The notes beneath the pieces are model-generated. The model worked only from the letters and a program-made list of their open reading frames with translations, was not told the DNA's origin and searched no databases. Source: Pseudomonadota bacterium (GTDB lineage: Bacteria; Pseudomonadota; Alphaproteobacteria; SHVZ01). From it: 64,000 nucleotides of DNA. The DNA is taken from contig JACQAG010000084.1 of the NCBI GenBank assembly GCA_016195085.1, forward strand, positions 1 through 64,000. Reading direction: 5' to 3'. Shown piece by piece: positions 1-7,912 of this stretch (position 1 is the stretch's first letter; each line of letters starts with the position of its first letter). The position numbers and the translations under genes are program-made.

Positions 1-55
1 CCCGCTCGATCAGCCAATCCGCCCGTGCCGCAACCCGAACGTCCCCAAAGGCCAT
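1..55 (-). CDS. N-terminus of an unknown protein, possibly an IS4-type transposase (partial)
   Basis: Only the first 18 codons are inside the window; the rest lies beyond the left edge. The ATG has a good GGAGG ribosome-binding site about 8 bases upstream, so the start is credible. The residues (MAFGDVRVAARADWLIER) resemble, from memory, the DNA-binding N-terminus of some alphaproteobacterial IS4-family transposases. With so little sequence this is a guess; any other protein is possible. Confidence 0.3.
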   Translation of the reverse strand, partial: MAFGDVRVAARADWLIER

Positions 56-141
56 GGCAAAGCCTCCGGCAAAACCAGCCCTACTCCTTTGAATCAGATT
101 CGCATTCACCACGGAATCATTTCCGTGAACGCCATAGCCCA

Positions 142-270
142 TGGGGAGAGGTCGCGAGCGATCCCGAGCGGGTGAGGGGAAGCGGTAGGTGGGACGCTCG
201 GTGAGGCACAGCATGCGGCCATCGCCACCCCTCACCCCAGCCCTCTCCCTATGGGAGAGGGAGAAGGAAT
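142..270. repeat. Dispersed C/G-rich palindromic repeat, copy 1
   Basis: Two inverted G/C-rich modules lie between the partial gene at the left edge and the Rieske gene. The right half has CCCTCTCCC facing GGGAGAGGG around a four-base loop, preceded by a CCTCACCCC arm. It belongs to the family seen between many genes of this window (type B, with CCCTCTCCC arms). The remainder of 56-290 shows no gene. Confidence 0.7.
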
Positions 271-290
271 GCGATGCCGATCTGCCTCCA

Positions 291-1529
291 TCAGCGCTCG
301 CGCTGATACTGGATCGCCGCGTTCTTGTACCAGTTGGTGAATTTGAGGACGCCCTGTTCGGCTAGCTCGGAATAGGGACCGGGGATGTAGGAGGCGGCGT
401 TGACGCCGCGCTGGTTGTTCTCGGCGAGCCAGCGGTCCTGCAGATTGGTCTTGTCCCAGACCTCGATCAGCTTGGCGAGGTCGTAGTCCACGCCTTCGAC
501 GGCGTCCTTGTTGACGACCCATTTGGCCGTTACCACCGTCTCCTCGGGCGCGGTCGGCAGCGCCTGGAAGAAGAAGACATAGTCGCCCACCGCGTGATTG
601 AAGCAATTCGGCTGCATCGCCCAGCGCATGGAGCCGACGTCGCCGTCGCCGGTCCGGCCGAGGGGCTTTGCCACGGCGGGACTTCCATCCATGGTGATGG
701 ATTTGGCGTCCCCCAGCAGCGGAAAGCGCGAGGCTTCCCAGAACGCGCCGCTCACCGGCCCCGAGGGCAGTCCTTCAGCTTCGCAGCGCGCCGCGAACTC
801 CCGACGTCTCGCCTCGCGCTCCGCATCATCGCCGTCGACGCCGCGGGCGGGAAAGCTGCGCACCAGCTCCCGGTGCTTGGCGGGGCAGTGATAGCACTCC
901 CGCGCGTTCTCCATGACCAGCTTCCAGTTCGCCTTCTCAACCAGGGTGGCGGTGTGGGCGAGCTTGGCGTTCTGCAGATCGTGGGGCGCCAGCAGCCTCT
1001 CGATGGCGCTTCGGAACGGCGCCAAATCCGGCGGCGAGGGGGCGAGCGAGACATAGACCACGCCCGCCACCGTCTCGGCCGCGACCGGAACCAGGCCGTG
1101 GCGGTCGGGCTCGAAGCTTTCCTGCATGCGACCGGCATAGACGAGCTTGCCGCCGAGATCGTAGGTCCATTGGTGATAGGGACAGACCAGTCGGCGGAGG
1201 CTGCCCTTCTCCTCCTGGCAGATCTGCGCGCCGCGATGGCGGCAGGTATTGAAGAAAGCGCGGATGCGGCCCGCCTCGTCGCGGAGGATGACGATCGGCG
1301 AGGTGCCGACGATCATGGTCAGGAAATCGCCGGGTTCGGGAATCTCGATCTCCAGGCATGCCTGCAGCCAATGCCGGTGGAAGATCGCGCGCAGATCGAA
1401 GTCGTAGAGAAGACGATCGTTATAGAAAGGCTGCGGCAGGGTGTGGCCGGGTTTGCACGCTTCCAGCAGACGATCGATCGTCGAGGCGCCGATGGGCGCG
1501 TCTTCCGCGTAGGCCCGCTTCGAGGTCAT
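291..1529 (-). CDS. Rieske [2Fe-2S] aromatic-ring/quaternary-amine type oxygenase, alpha subunit
   Basis: Terminal oxygenase of 412 residues, predicted to hydroxylate an organic substrate using electrons from a separate reductase, which is not in the window. The Rieske cluster ligands are visible as C96-x-H98 and C116-x-x-H119. The catalytic mononuclear-iron motif is ECYHCPAKH (H214, H219), with a likely Asp partner in the late NLQD segment. The ECYHC wording recalls the CntA/choline-monooxygenase branch more than benzoate-type dioxygenases. The start used is the ATG at 1529, with AAGGAA 7 bases upstream; a longer open frame extends into the ABC gene but is only a shadow. It is the last gene of the importer operon 5481-291, 52 bases after the ATPase, so the imported solute may be its substrate (inference). 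Confidence 0.85.
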   Translation of the reverse strand: MTSKRAYAEDAPIGASTIDRLLEACKPGHTLPQPFYNDRLLYDFDLRAIFHRHWLQACLEIEIPEPGDFLTMIVGTSPIVILRDEAGRIRAFFNTCRHRGAQICQEEKGSLRRLVCPYHQWTYDLGGKLVYAGRMQESFEPDRHGLVPVAAETVAGVVYVSLAPSPPDLAPFRSAIERLLAPHDLQNAKLAHTATLVEKANWKLVMENARECYHCPAKHRELVRSFPARGVDGDDAEREARRREFAARCEAEGLPSGPVSGAFWEASRFPLLGDAKSITMDGSPAVAKPLGRTGDGDVGSMRWAMQPNCFNHAVGDYVFFFQALPTAPEETVVTAKWVVNKDAVEGVDYDLAKLIEVWDKTNLQDRWLAENNQRGVNAASYIPGPYSELAEQGVLKFTNWYKNAAIQYQRER

Positions 1530-1581
1530 TCCTATTTCCTTCTGTCGCCAACAAGCGTTGTTGATTCCGAATGGGTTCCCA

Positions 1582-2658
1582 CTAACCGAAGAGGCGCTCC
1601 GGGATGACCCAGCCATCGACCACGGCGAGCTGCATGCTGGTGCCCTCCGCGGGTGCTTCGTGGGCGGGCAGAGCGACCCAGAGCGGCATCTCGGCGCGCC
1701 CATCGGCGATCGCCTCGACCAGCACGCTCCCGCCTCGATAGATGACCCGGTGCACGCGGGCGGCAATCGAATCCGCCCCGGCCGCGACGATCTTGAAGCT
1801 CTCCGGCCGAAGACAAAGCGGGCCGGCGCCCGGGGCTTGGCCGGTCTCGGCGCGTACTTGGATCTGCTTGCCGAAGGCCTCGACCGTGACCTGTCCGGCG
1901 CGCTCCCGCTCCAACACGCGCGATGGCACCACCGTGCCGCCGCCGACGAAGCGCGCGACCATGGTCGTCGCCGGCTCGCGGTAAAGGCCCTCAGGCGATG
2001 CCACCTGGACGAGACGTCCGCCATCCATGACCGCGATCCGATCCGCCAGCGCCATGGCCTCGCTCTGATCGTGGGTGATGTAGATCATGGTTGCCCGGGT
2101 CGCCTTGTGCAGCGAGGCGAACTCGTCCTGGAGCGCCATGCGGAGATGCACATCGAGGCTCGCCAAGGGCTCGTCCAGGAGCACCAGCGAGGGTTCCATG
2201 ATGAGGCAGCGCGCCAGCGCCACGCGTTGGCGTTGACCGCCGGAGAGCTCAGCCGGCCGCCGCTCCTCGAGGCCGGAGAGGCCGACGGTGGCCAAGCTCT
2301 GGTGGATGCGGCGCCGGTACTCCTCGCCGTTGACGCCCCGGACGCGGAGCGGATAGCCGACATTGCCGGCGACCGTCATGTGCGGCCAGAGCGCGTGCGA
2401 CTGGAAGACGACGCCGATGCGCCGCCGCTCCGCCGGCATGTGCTGGCCCCGGCCGGAGACCAGCGTGGCGCCGACGTGAATGGCGCCGGCATCGAGCTCT
2501 TCGAAGCCGGCGATCAACCGGAGGAGCGTGGTCTTGCCGCAGCCGGAGGGGCCCAGGATCGCCACGAACTCGCCGTCGGCCACATCCAGATCGAGATCGG
2601 CCACCGCCTGGGTCGCCCCGAAGCGCTTGGCGGCCTTGGCGACGGTCAAGCCTGCCAT
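1582..2658 (-). CDS. ABC transporter ATP-binding protein, FbpC/PotA type
   Basis: Cytoplasmic ATPase of 358 residues that powers the adjacent permease. Walker A is GPSGCGKTT at residues 36-44; the signature is LSGGQRQRVALAR, followed by Walker B with LLDEPLASLD and an H-loop (THDQSEA). The C-terminal ~120 residues look like a TOBE regulatory domain, as in the iron(III)/polyamine class. The gene begins 13 bases inside the permease gene, indicating translational coupling. Substrate class cannot be decided from the ATPase: Fe3+, polyamine, 2-aminoethylphosphonate or another organic ion are all possible. Confidence 0.9.
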   Translation of the reverse strand: MAGLTVAKAAKRFGATQAVADLDLDVADGEFVAILGPSGCGKTTLLRLIAGFEELDAGAIHVGATLVSGRGQHMPAERRRIGVVFQSHALWPHMTVAGNVGYPLRVRGVNGEEYRRRIHQSLATVGLSGLEERRPAELSGGQRQRVALARCLIMEPSLVLLDEPLASLDVHLRMALQDEFASLHKATRATMIYITHDQSEAMALADRIAVMDGGRLVQVASPEGLYREPATTMVARFVGGGTVVPSRVLERERAGQVTVEAFGKQIQVRAETGQAPGAGPLCLRPESFKIVAAGADSIAARVHRVIYRGGSVLVEAIADGRAEMPLWVALPAHEAPAEGTSMQLAVVDGWVIPERLFG

Positions 2659-4349
2659 GGCAAGATCCCCGGCGGCAGGCGACGCGAGAAGAACCAGCCT
2701 GCGGCCATGGCGGCCACGGTGGCGATCACGGTGAGCACGGCGACGGCAGCGGCCGAGACCGAGTCCCCGCCCTGCTCCAAGGCGAAGAGGATGACCCCCA
2801 CCGTCTCAGCCCCGGCCGACCACAACAGGGCCGAGACGGTGAGCTCGCTGAAGGAGATCAGGAAGACGAGGATGGCACCGGCCGCGGCGGCGGGCGCCAC
2901 CAAGGGCAGGATCACCTCCAGCCAGCGCCGGAAGAATCCGGCCCCGGCCGACTCCGCCGCCTCTTCGAGCGCGCGGTCGAGCTGGCGATAGCCCGCCACC
3001 GCCGGGCGCAAGGCGATCGGCAGGAAGCGGGCGAGGTAGGCCGCGAAGATGATCCAGAGGGTGTTGTAGAGGGAGATGCCCAGGATCGGCAGCGGCTTCA
3101 GGAAAATGAGGATCATGGCGACGGCGAGCACGACACCCGGGAGCGCATAGGGAATATCGGCCACGTAACCGGTGAGCCGGGCGAGGCGGCTGCCGCGCCA
3201 GGCGATGAAATAGCCCAAGAGCGAAGAAACCGCCATCAGCGCCAAAGCCGCGCCGGCGGCAAGGGCGAAGCTGTTGCGGAAGGCGCGGCGGGTGGCGCCA
3301 TGTTCGAACAGCACATAGGCATAGTGCTCGAGAGTGGAGCCTTTCCAGGTGAGCCGGACGCCGTAGGCCGGCGTCAGCGAGGTCGCAACCAGCGAGGCCA
3401 GCGGCAGGACGAGGACGAGGGCAAGGAAGCTCCATGAGGCGACCTCGATCGGCCGGCGCCAGCGGCCGAGCGGCCACAGCGTGCGGGCCCCACCCTCGGG
3501 GATGAGCCTGGCCTCGCCGCGGAGCAGCCAGCCTTGCAGCGTGATTCCGGCAATGACGATGCCGCCCAAGAGCAAGGAGAGGGCGGCGACCTCCGAGAGC
3601 ACCGCCGGGCCGAAGCCGGCCAGGCGCTGATAGATGAGGGTGGTCAGCACCGTGTAGCCGCCGGGGATGCCGAGAAGGGCCGGAATGCCGAAATTGCCGA
3701 TGGCGGAGGTCAACGCCAGCATGGCGCCGGCGGCGAGGCTCGGCATCATCAGGGGCAGGATCACGGTTGTTAGAATGCGCGTGCGCCCGGCGCCGGCGGA
3801 TTCCGCCGCCTCGATCAGCTCCCTGGGCAAGCCCCTCAATCCGGCGCGCAAGGTCAAGAACACCAAGGGCGCGTGCTGCAGCCCCAGGAGGAGCGCGATG
3901 CCGCCCGGCCCATGCAGCGGATTGGGCGAGCCCGGCGCCGGTGCTATGCCGATTGCGGCCAAAAGCGGGCTCGACGGCCCGAAGACCTGCAGCCAGGCGA
4001 GCGCCGTTACTTGCGGAGCGATCAAGAGCGGCAGCATGAAGGCGAACACCAGCAGCGCCTTGCCGCGGATGTCGGTCAAGCCGATGGTGAGCGCGATCGT
4101 CCCGCCGATGGCAAGGGACAGCACCGTGCCGGCGATCGCGGTTGCGAGCGTGTGGCGGAGTGCCACCCAGGTCTGCGGCCTGGCGAAGGCGCCGGCGACG
4201 ATCGCAAGATCGAGCCGTCCGCCGGGCGCCACTCCCTCGAGCGCCAGCCTGAGCAGCGGCCATAGCGACAGGACGGCGACAAGCGCAACGAGGAGGGCAT
4301 AGACCCAGCGCTCGCTCCCGAAGCGCCAGGGATTCCAGGTTGTGTCCAC
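2646..4349 (-). CDS. ABC transporter permease, FbpB-type two-domain protein
   Basis: Inner-membrane permease of 567 residues made of two tandem binding-protein-dependent transport domains of about six helices each. Each half carries its own EAA loop for docking the ATPase: one reads LIEAAESAGAGRTRI and the other LEEAAESAGAGFFRR. This duplicated layout is typical of FbpB/ThiP/AfuB permeases, which work with one solute-binding protein and an ATPase homodimer. The start is GTG at 4349. It sits between its binding protein (upstream) and ATPase (overlapping downstream). Confidence 0.9.
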   Translation of the reverse strand: MDTTWNPWRFGSERWVYALLVALVAVLSLWPLLRLALEGVAPGGRLDLAIVAGAFARPQTWVALRHTLATAIAGTVLSLAIGGTIALTIGLTDIRGKALLVFAFMLPLLIAPQVTALAWLQVFGPSSPLLAAIGIAPAPGSPNPLHGPGGIALLLGLQHAPLVFLTLRAGLRGLPRELIEAAESAGAGRTRILTTVILPLMMPSLAAGAMLALTSAIGNFGIPALLGIPGGYTVLTTLIYQRLAGFGPAVLSEVAALSLLLGGIVIAGITLQGWLLRGEARLIPEGGARTLWPLGRWRRPIEVASWSFLALVLVLPLASLVATSLTPAYGVRLTWKGSTLEHYAYVLFEHGATRRAFRNSFALAAGAALALMAVSSLLGYFIAWRGSRLARLTGYVADIPYALPGVVLAVAMILIFLKPLPILGISLYNTLWIIFAAYLARFLPIALRPAVAGYRQLDRALEEAAESAGAGFFRRWLEVILPLVAPAAAAGAILVFLISFSELTVSALLWSAGAETVGVILFALEQGGDSVSAAAVAVLTVIATVAAMAAGWFFSRRLPPGILPWQA

Positions 4350-4390
4350 TAGATTGGATTCCGATGGGACAGATCGACGACCCTAAGTTT

Positions 4391-4492
4391 CCCTTCACCC
4401 TAACCCTCTCCCCATGGCAGAGGGAACAGGAGTAGCCGCTCACCTCCTTCCGACTCCCCCTCCTCCAGGGAGGGGTGAGGGACCTTACGGTG
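4391..4492. repeat. Dispersed C/G-rich palindromic repeat, copy 2
   Basis: Between the binding-protein and permease genes of the FbpABC-like operon. It contains CACCCTAACCCTCTCCCC, a degenerate partner, and on the right CCCCCTCCTCCAGGGAGG followed by GGTGAGGG. Because it lies inside an operon, its hairpins could change the ratio of binding protein to permease (inference). Confidence 0.65.
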
Positions 4493-4503
4493 CGCGCCTG
4501 GAG

Positions 4504-5481
4504 CTATCCGCCGAAGAGATCGGCGAATCTCCGCTTGTTCGCCTCGTCATGGGCGATCACGTCGGGGACGTCGACCGGCATCAGCTCGACCTCGTCGACC
4601 TTGGGAAAGCCCGTGGGCGGGTCGACGTCGCGGCGTGCCGGCAGGTAGCCCTGGCTCGCGGCCAAAGCCTGACCTTCCTTCGACAAGACGAAATCAATGA
4701 AGGCGCGCGCGGCGGCCGGATTGGGCGCGGTCTTCAGCATGGCGACGGGCTCGGTCACGGCGGAGACGCCTTCTTCGGGAAAAATGAAGTCGACCGGCGA
4801 GCCCTTCGCCTTGGCGTTCAATGCCATAAACTCGACGATGACGCCGTAGAACCGCTGGCCGCCGGCGACCGCGGTCATTACCGCGCCGTTGCCGCGCGCC
4901 GCGATCGCGCCGTTCTTGGCAAGCGCGTCATAGAAGGCGGGACCGATGCGGCGATCGGCGCCGAGTGCTCCCATATGAATGGCGGCGGCGCCGGAGTAGA
5001 GCGGGCTCGGCAGGATCACCTGGTTCTTCGCCTCCGGCCACAACAGATCGTTCCAGGATTTCGGCCGCATCGGCGCCGCCGTGTTGATCATGATGCCGGT
5101 GGTGATGAGCTTGGTGCCGAAGTATGTCTTCTGCGGATCGTAGCTGCCGGGCGGCAGCTGGCTCACATCGGCGGCCGCATAGGGTTCGAGCCTGCCATCG
5201 GCCTTGAGCCGCTCCATGGTGACCGCATCGGCGATGAACACCACATCGGGCTTCGGCTGGCCCGCGGCGAACTCCGCCTGCAGCTTCGCCATCACCTCGG
5301 TGGTGCCGGAGCGGAAGATGTCGACCTCGATCTCGGGATTCCGCTTCCTGAACCCGGCCACGGTCCTGGCCGCGTCCTGGTCAGGCTGGGAGGTGTAGAG
5401 AACGAGGCTCGACCCGGCCCGGGCGGCAGACCCCGAGGCGAGGCTCGCGAGCAGGAGAAGGCCGAGGAGGAGTCTAGCCAT
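4504..5481 (-). CDS. Periplasmic solute-binding protein of the FbpA/AfuA class
   Basis: Secreted binding protein of 325 residues, first gene of the importer operon. Residues 1-22 form a Sec signal peptide (hydrophobic LLLGLLLLASLASG, then SAARA). The mature part opens with LVLYTSQPDQDA and continues GFRKRNPEIEVDIFRSGT, the usual start of extracellular solute-binding proteins of the iron(III)/spermidine superfamily. The paired-tyrosine signature of classic ferric-binding FbpA is not obvious, so a non-iron ligand is plausible. A Rieske oxygenase in the same operon favours an organic substrate (inference). Confidence 0.85.
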   Translation of the reverse strand: MARLLLGLLLLASLASGSAARAGSSLVLYTSQPDQDAARTVAGFRKRNPEIEVDIFRSGTTEVMAKLQAEFAAGQPKPDVVFIADAVTMERLKADGRLEPYAAADVSQLPPGSYDPQKTYFGTKLITTGIMINTAAPMRPKSWNDLLWPEAKNQVILPSPLYSGAAAIHMGALGADRRIGPAFYDALAKNGAIAARGNGAVMTAVAGGQRFYGVIVEFMALNAKAKGSPVDFIFPEEGVSAVTEPVAMLKTAPNPAAARAFIDFVLSKEGQALAASQGYLPARRDVDPPTGFPKVDEVELMPVDVPDVIAHDEANKRRFADLFGG

Positions 5482-5637
5482 GGTCGTTGGTCCCTTTGCG
5501 GTGGGCGCCTCGGAAGCGGCCGGAGCATGCCGCCCGGCCGGTGACGGAACGGAGACGGTCCGGTGACCTATTCATTACACCATCGCATCATCAAGCCGTG
5601 GCTCATCGAGCCGTCGGCTTCTGAAGCAGGCGGCTTC

Positions 5638-6012
5638 TCATGCCGGCGGCTTCAGTACCAGAGGTTCGGCCAGAGTGCGATCCTGACCCCGGAACCACAA
5701 CCGGAGATCCAGGCGCTCGGATCTGCCGCTGGGAGAATCGGCCATGAGCTGGACGTGGTGGGAAGAGTTGTCGGCAAAGCGGAAAATACCGCCCGCGTCG
5801 GTCGTCGTCCGGGCCTTTTCGGCGTAAGTGGTGACGTTGAGGACGAGCAAGGTGACCGTGGCGCCGGCCACCGGCCCGCCCGCGGCGTCCATCACCCGGC
5901 CCAGGATGACCCCGCCATTGTTGAAGGAGACATAGAGGTTCCAGGCGAAGGCGCCGATCAGGATAGCACCTGGCACCAGCACGAAGCGATTGATGAGCCA
6001 ATCCCGTCTCAT
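5638..6012 (-). CDS. Small membrane-anchored carboxypeptidase-regulatory-like domain protein
   Basis: Protein of 124 residues with one N-terminal membrane segment (about residues 8-28, FVLVPGAILIGAFAWNLYV). A beta-sandwich follows that resembles a carboxypeptidase-regulatory/transthyretin-like module (GRVMDAAGGPVAGATVTLL, then TTDAGGIFRFAD). It would sit in the membrane facing the periplasm. The ATG overlaps the stop of the permease gene by four bases (ATGA), so it is the terminal cistron of the sugar importer operon. CUT1 operons usually carry an ATPase gene; none is here. I know of no named family with this exact layout; an accessory role in the importer is inference. Confidence 0.7.
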   Translation of the reverse strand: MRRDWLINRFVLVPGAILIGAFAWNLYVSFNNGGVILGRVMDAAGGPVAGATVTLLVLNVTTYAEKARTTTDAGGIFRFADNSSHHVQLMADSPSGRSERLDLRLWFRGQDRTLAEPLVLKPPA

Positions 6013-6821
6013 CCTCTGGTCGCTCCGGTGGTGAGGCCGTGGATGAAGTCGCGCTGCGCCATGAGGAAGAGCAGGATGCCGGGCGCCAGCACCATGATGC
6101 AGAAGGCGTAGAGCGCGCCGGTCGTGTCCTCGTGATAGGAGAGGAAGCGGGCCAAGCCCAGCGGCAGGGTCTGCAGATCGGCGTCGCGGGTGATGATCAA
6201 CGGCCAGAGGAAATTGTTCCACGACCAGGTGAAGGCGAGGATGACGTTGGTGGCGATCGCCGCCCGGGACAAGGGCAGCATGATCTTCTGGATGATCCGC
6301 CATTCCGCCAGCCCGTCGATCCGGGCGGCATCGATGAGCGAGCGCGGCACCGCATCGAAGCTCGCCTTGAACACGAAGATGCACACGATGGTGGAGAAGA
6401 GCGGCAGCGCCAGGCCGAGATGGCTGTTGAGGAGGCCTAGATAGCCGGTGATGAGATAGGCCGGGATGATGGTCGCCTGGAACGGAATCATCATGCAGGA
6501 CAGAAACAGCATGATGACGAACCCCTTGCCCTGGAACGGCAAGGTCAGCGCATAGCCCGCCATGGCGTTCAGGATGACATTGGCGGCGACCGCCAGGCCG
6601 GATACGATGATGCTGTTCATGAAGTAGCGCAGGAACGGAATGAAGTACCAGACGTCGACGTAATAGAAGAGGTGCAGATTCCTCGGGATGACGGCGGGCG
6701 GATAGGCGAAGATGTTGTCGCCGGTGAGGCTGGTCTTGATGACCCAATAGAAGGGCAGCAGCATGATCGCGCTCACCAGAATGAGCACGAGATGAATGGG
6801 CCATGTCGGGCTCGCTTTCAT
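6009..6821 (-). CDS. CUT1 sugar ABC transporter permease, MalG/UgpE-like
   Basis: Inner-membrane permease of about 270 residues with roughly six helices. It begins MKASPTWPIHLVLILVSAIM and includes the typical TSLTG periplasmic start of MalG-type subunits. The EAA docking loop reads IDAARIDGLAEWRIIQKIML. I chose the ATG at 6821, ten bases after the previous stop, because the N-terminus then starts just ahead of the first helix. An ATG at 6857 would add 12 residues and overlap the upstream gene; neither has a strong ribosome-binding site. It partners the permease encoded by 6832-7764. Confidence 0.88.
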   Translation of the reverse strand: MKASPTWPIHLVLILVSAIMLLPFYWVIKTSLTGDNIFAYPPAVIPRNLHLFYYVDVWYFIPFLRYFMNSIIVSGLAVAANVILNAMAGYALTLPFQGKGFVIMLFLSCMMIPFQATIIPAYLITGYLGLLNSHLGLALPLFSTIVCIFVFKASFDAVPRSLIDAARIDGLAEWRIIQKIMLPLSRAAIATNVILAFTWSWNNFLWPLIITRDADLQTLPLGLARFLSYHEDTTGALYAFCIMVLAPGILLFLMAQRDFIHGLTTGATRG

Positions 6822-6831
6822 GGGCGCCGGC

Positions 6832-7764
6832 TCAGCCCCTCTCAACCGCGCCGGCATCGCCGCCGGTCGCCCGATTGCCGGCCCAGGTGAGCGCCAGCAA
6901 CAGGAGAAACAACACCACCGTCACCGCGGCGGCGGTATCGAACTTCGTCTGCACGAAGCCGAGCTTGTAGATGTAGGTCACCAAGAGCTCGGTCGCGTGA
7001 CCGGGGCCGCCATTGGTCATGATGTAGACGAGATCGAAGCTGGTGAAGGAGTTGAGCATGCCGATGACGAAGCAAAGGAACATCGACGGCCTGAGGAGCG
7101 GCAGCGTGATGCGCCAGAACCGCGCCCCGGCGTCGGCGCCGTCGATGGCGGCCGCCTCGTAGAGCTCCCTCGGGACGCTCTGCAGGCCCGAGAGCAGCAC
7201 GATCATGTAGAATCCGAGGATCTGCCAGATGCTGGCGATGATCACCGCCGGCAAGGACCAGGCGAAGGACTGCAGGAAGGCGATCGGCTCGCCGATGAGT
7301 CCCAGCGCCCGCAGCACGAAGTTGATGAGCCCGACCCGCTCGTCATACATCCAGCGCCAGATGATGCCGACCGCGACCGTCATCAGCGGATAGGACAGAA
7401 AGACGATGGTGCGATAGGCATCGCGGCCGCGGATGTCGGCATCGACCAGGACGGCGATGCCGAGGGCAAACGCTATTCCGACCGGGGCCGAGGCCATGAA
7501 GATGAGGGTGTTCCAGAAGGCCTGCCAGAACACGTCGTCGTAGAACAGCATCTCCTGGTAGTTGTCGAGCCCGGCCCAGCGCGCCGGCCGGTAGGGCGAC
7601 CATTCCTCGAAGGAGAGCAGCAGATTCCAAAGGAGTGGAAGAATGCGATAGGCGAGGAAGATCAGGAGCGAGGGGGCAAGAAAGCACCAGATCAGCACCC
7701 TCTGGCGCACCTGCTCGCGCCCGAAGAAGCCGGGGCGGCGGTCAAGTCCGGCTAGGCTTGCCAT
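6832..7764 (-). CDS. CUT1 sugar ABC transporter permease, MalF/UgpA-like
   Basis: Inner-membrane permease of about 310 residues, six or so helices. The first helix is RVLIWCFLAPSLLIFLAYRI, the usual MalF-class opening, and the EAA loop is YEAAAIDGADAGARFWRI. The open frame continues upstream to 7827, but those extra 21 residues are read through the palindromic repeat, so the ATG at 7764 is taken as the start. It forms the heteromeric channel with the MalG-like subunit. No ATPase gene accompanies the pair. Confidence 0.88.
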   Translation of the reverse strand: MASLAGLDRRPGFFGREQVRQRVLIWCFLAPSLLIFLAYRILPLLWNLLLSFEEWSPYRPARWAGLDNYQEMLFYDDVFWQAFWNTLIFMASAPVGIAFALGIAVLVDADIRGRDAYRTIVFLSYPLMTVAVGIIWRWMYDERVGLINFVLRALGLIGEPIAFLQSFAWSLPAVIIASIWQILGFYMIVLLSGLQSVPRELYEAAAIDGADAGARFWRITLPLLRPSMFLCFVIGMLNSFTSFDLVYIMTNGGPGHATELLVTYIYKLGFVQTKFDTAAAVTVVLFLLLLALTWAGNRATGGDAGAVERG

Positions 7765-7779
7765 GGCTTCCGCGCGCGT

Positions 7780-7888
7780 TGCCCCCACCCCATCCCTCCC
7801 CCAACAAGTTGGGGGAGGGTGCAGCAAGCGATCCTTCTACCCCCTCCCCCGCGCGTCAGCGTGGGGGAGGGCCGGGGTGGGGGCATGC
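7780..7888. repeat. Dispersed C/G-rich palindromic repeat, copy 3
   Basis: A full type A copy: CCCCCACCCC arm, hairpin CCCTCCCCCAAC / GTTGGGGGAGGG, a spacer, a second hairpin CCCTCCCCC / GGGGGAGGG, and the closing arm GGGGTGGGGGCATGC. It lies between the sugar-binding-protein gene and its permeases, where a hairpin could act as a partial terminator or mRNA end protector (inference). Confidence 0.8.
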
Positions 7889-7912
7889 GACAGAGCGTGT
7901 GCGGCAATCGCC

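Noticed and set aside
594-1607. Long plus-strand open frames across the Rieske, ABC transporter and other minus-strand genes
   Set aside because: They are antisense shadows typical of high-GC DNA: no recognisable domains, overlapping clearly conserved genes.
1530-2024. N-terminal extension of the Rieske oxygenase frame through the ABC ATPase gene
   Set aside because: It overlaps a well-conserved ATPase gene in another frame; the ATG at 1529 has a ribosome-binding site and gives a normal family length.
7765-7827. 21-residue N-terminal extension of the MalF-like permease
   Set aside because: The extra codons are read from the palindromic repeat and have no similarity to permeases.
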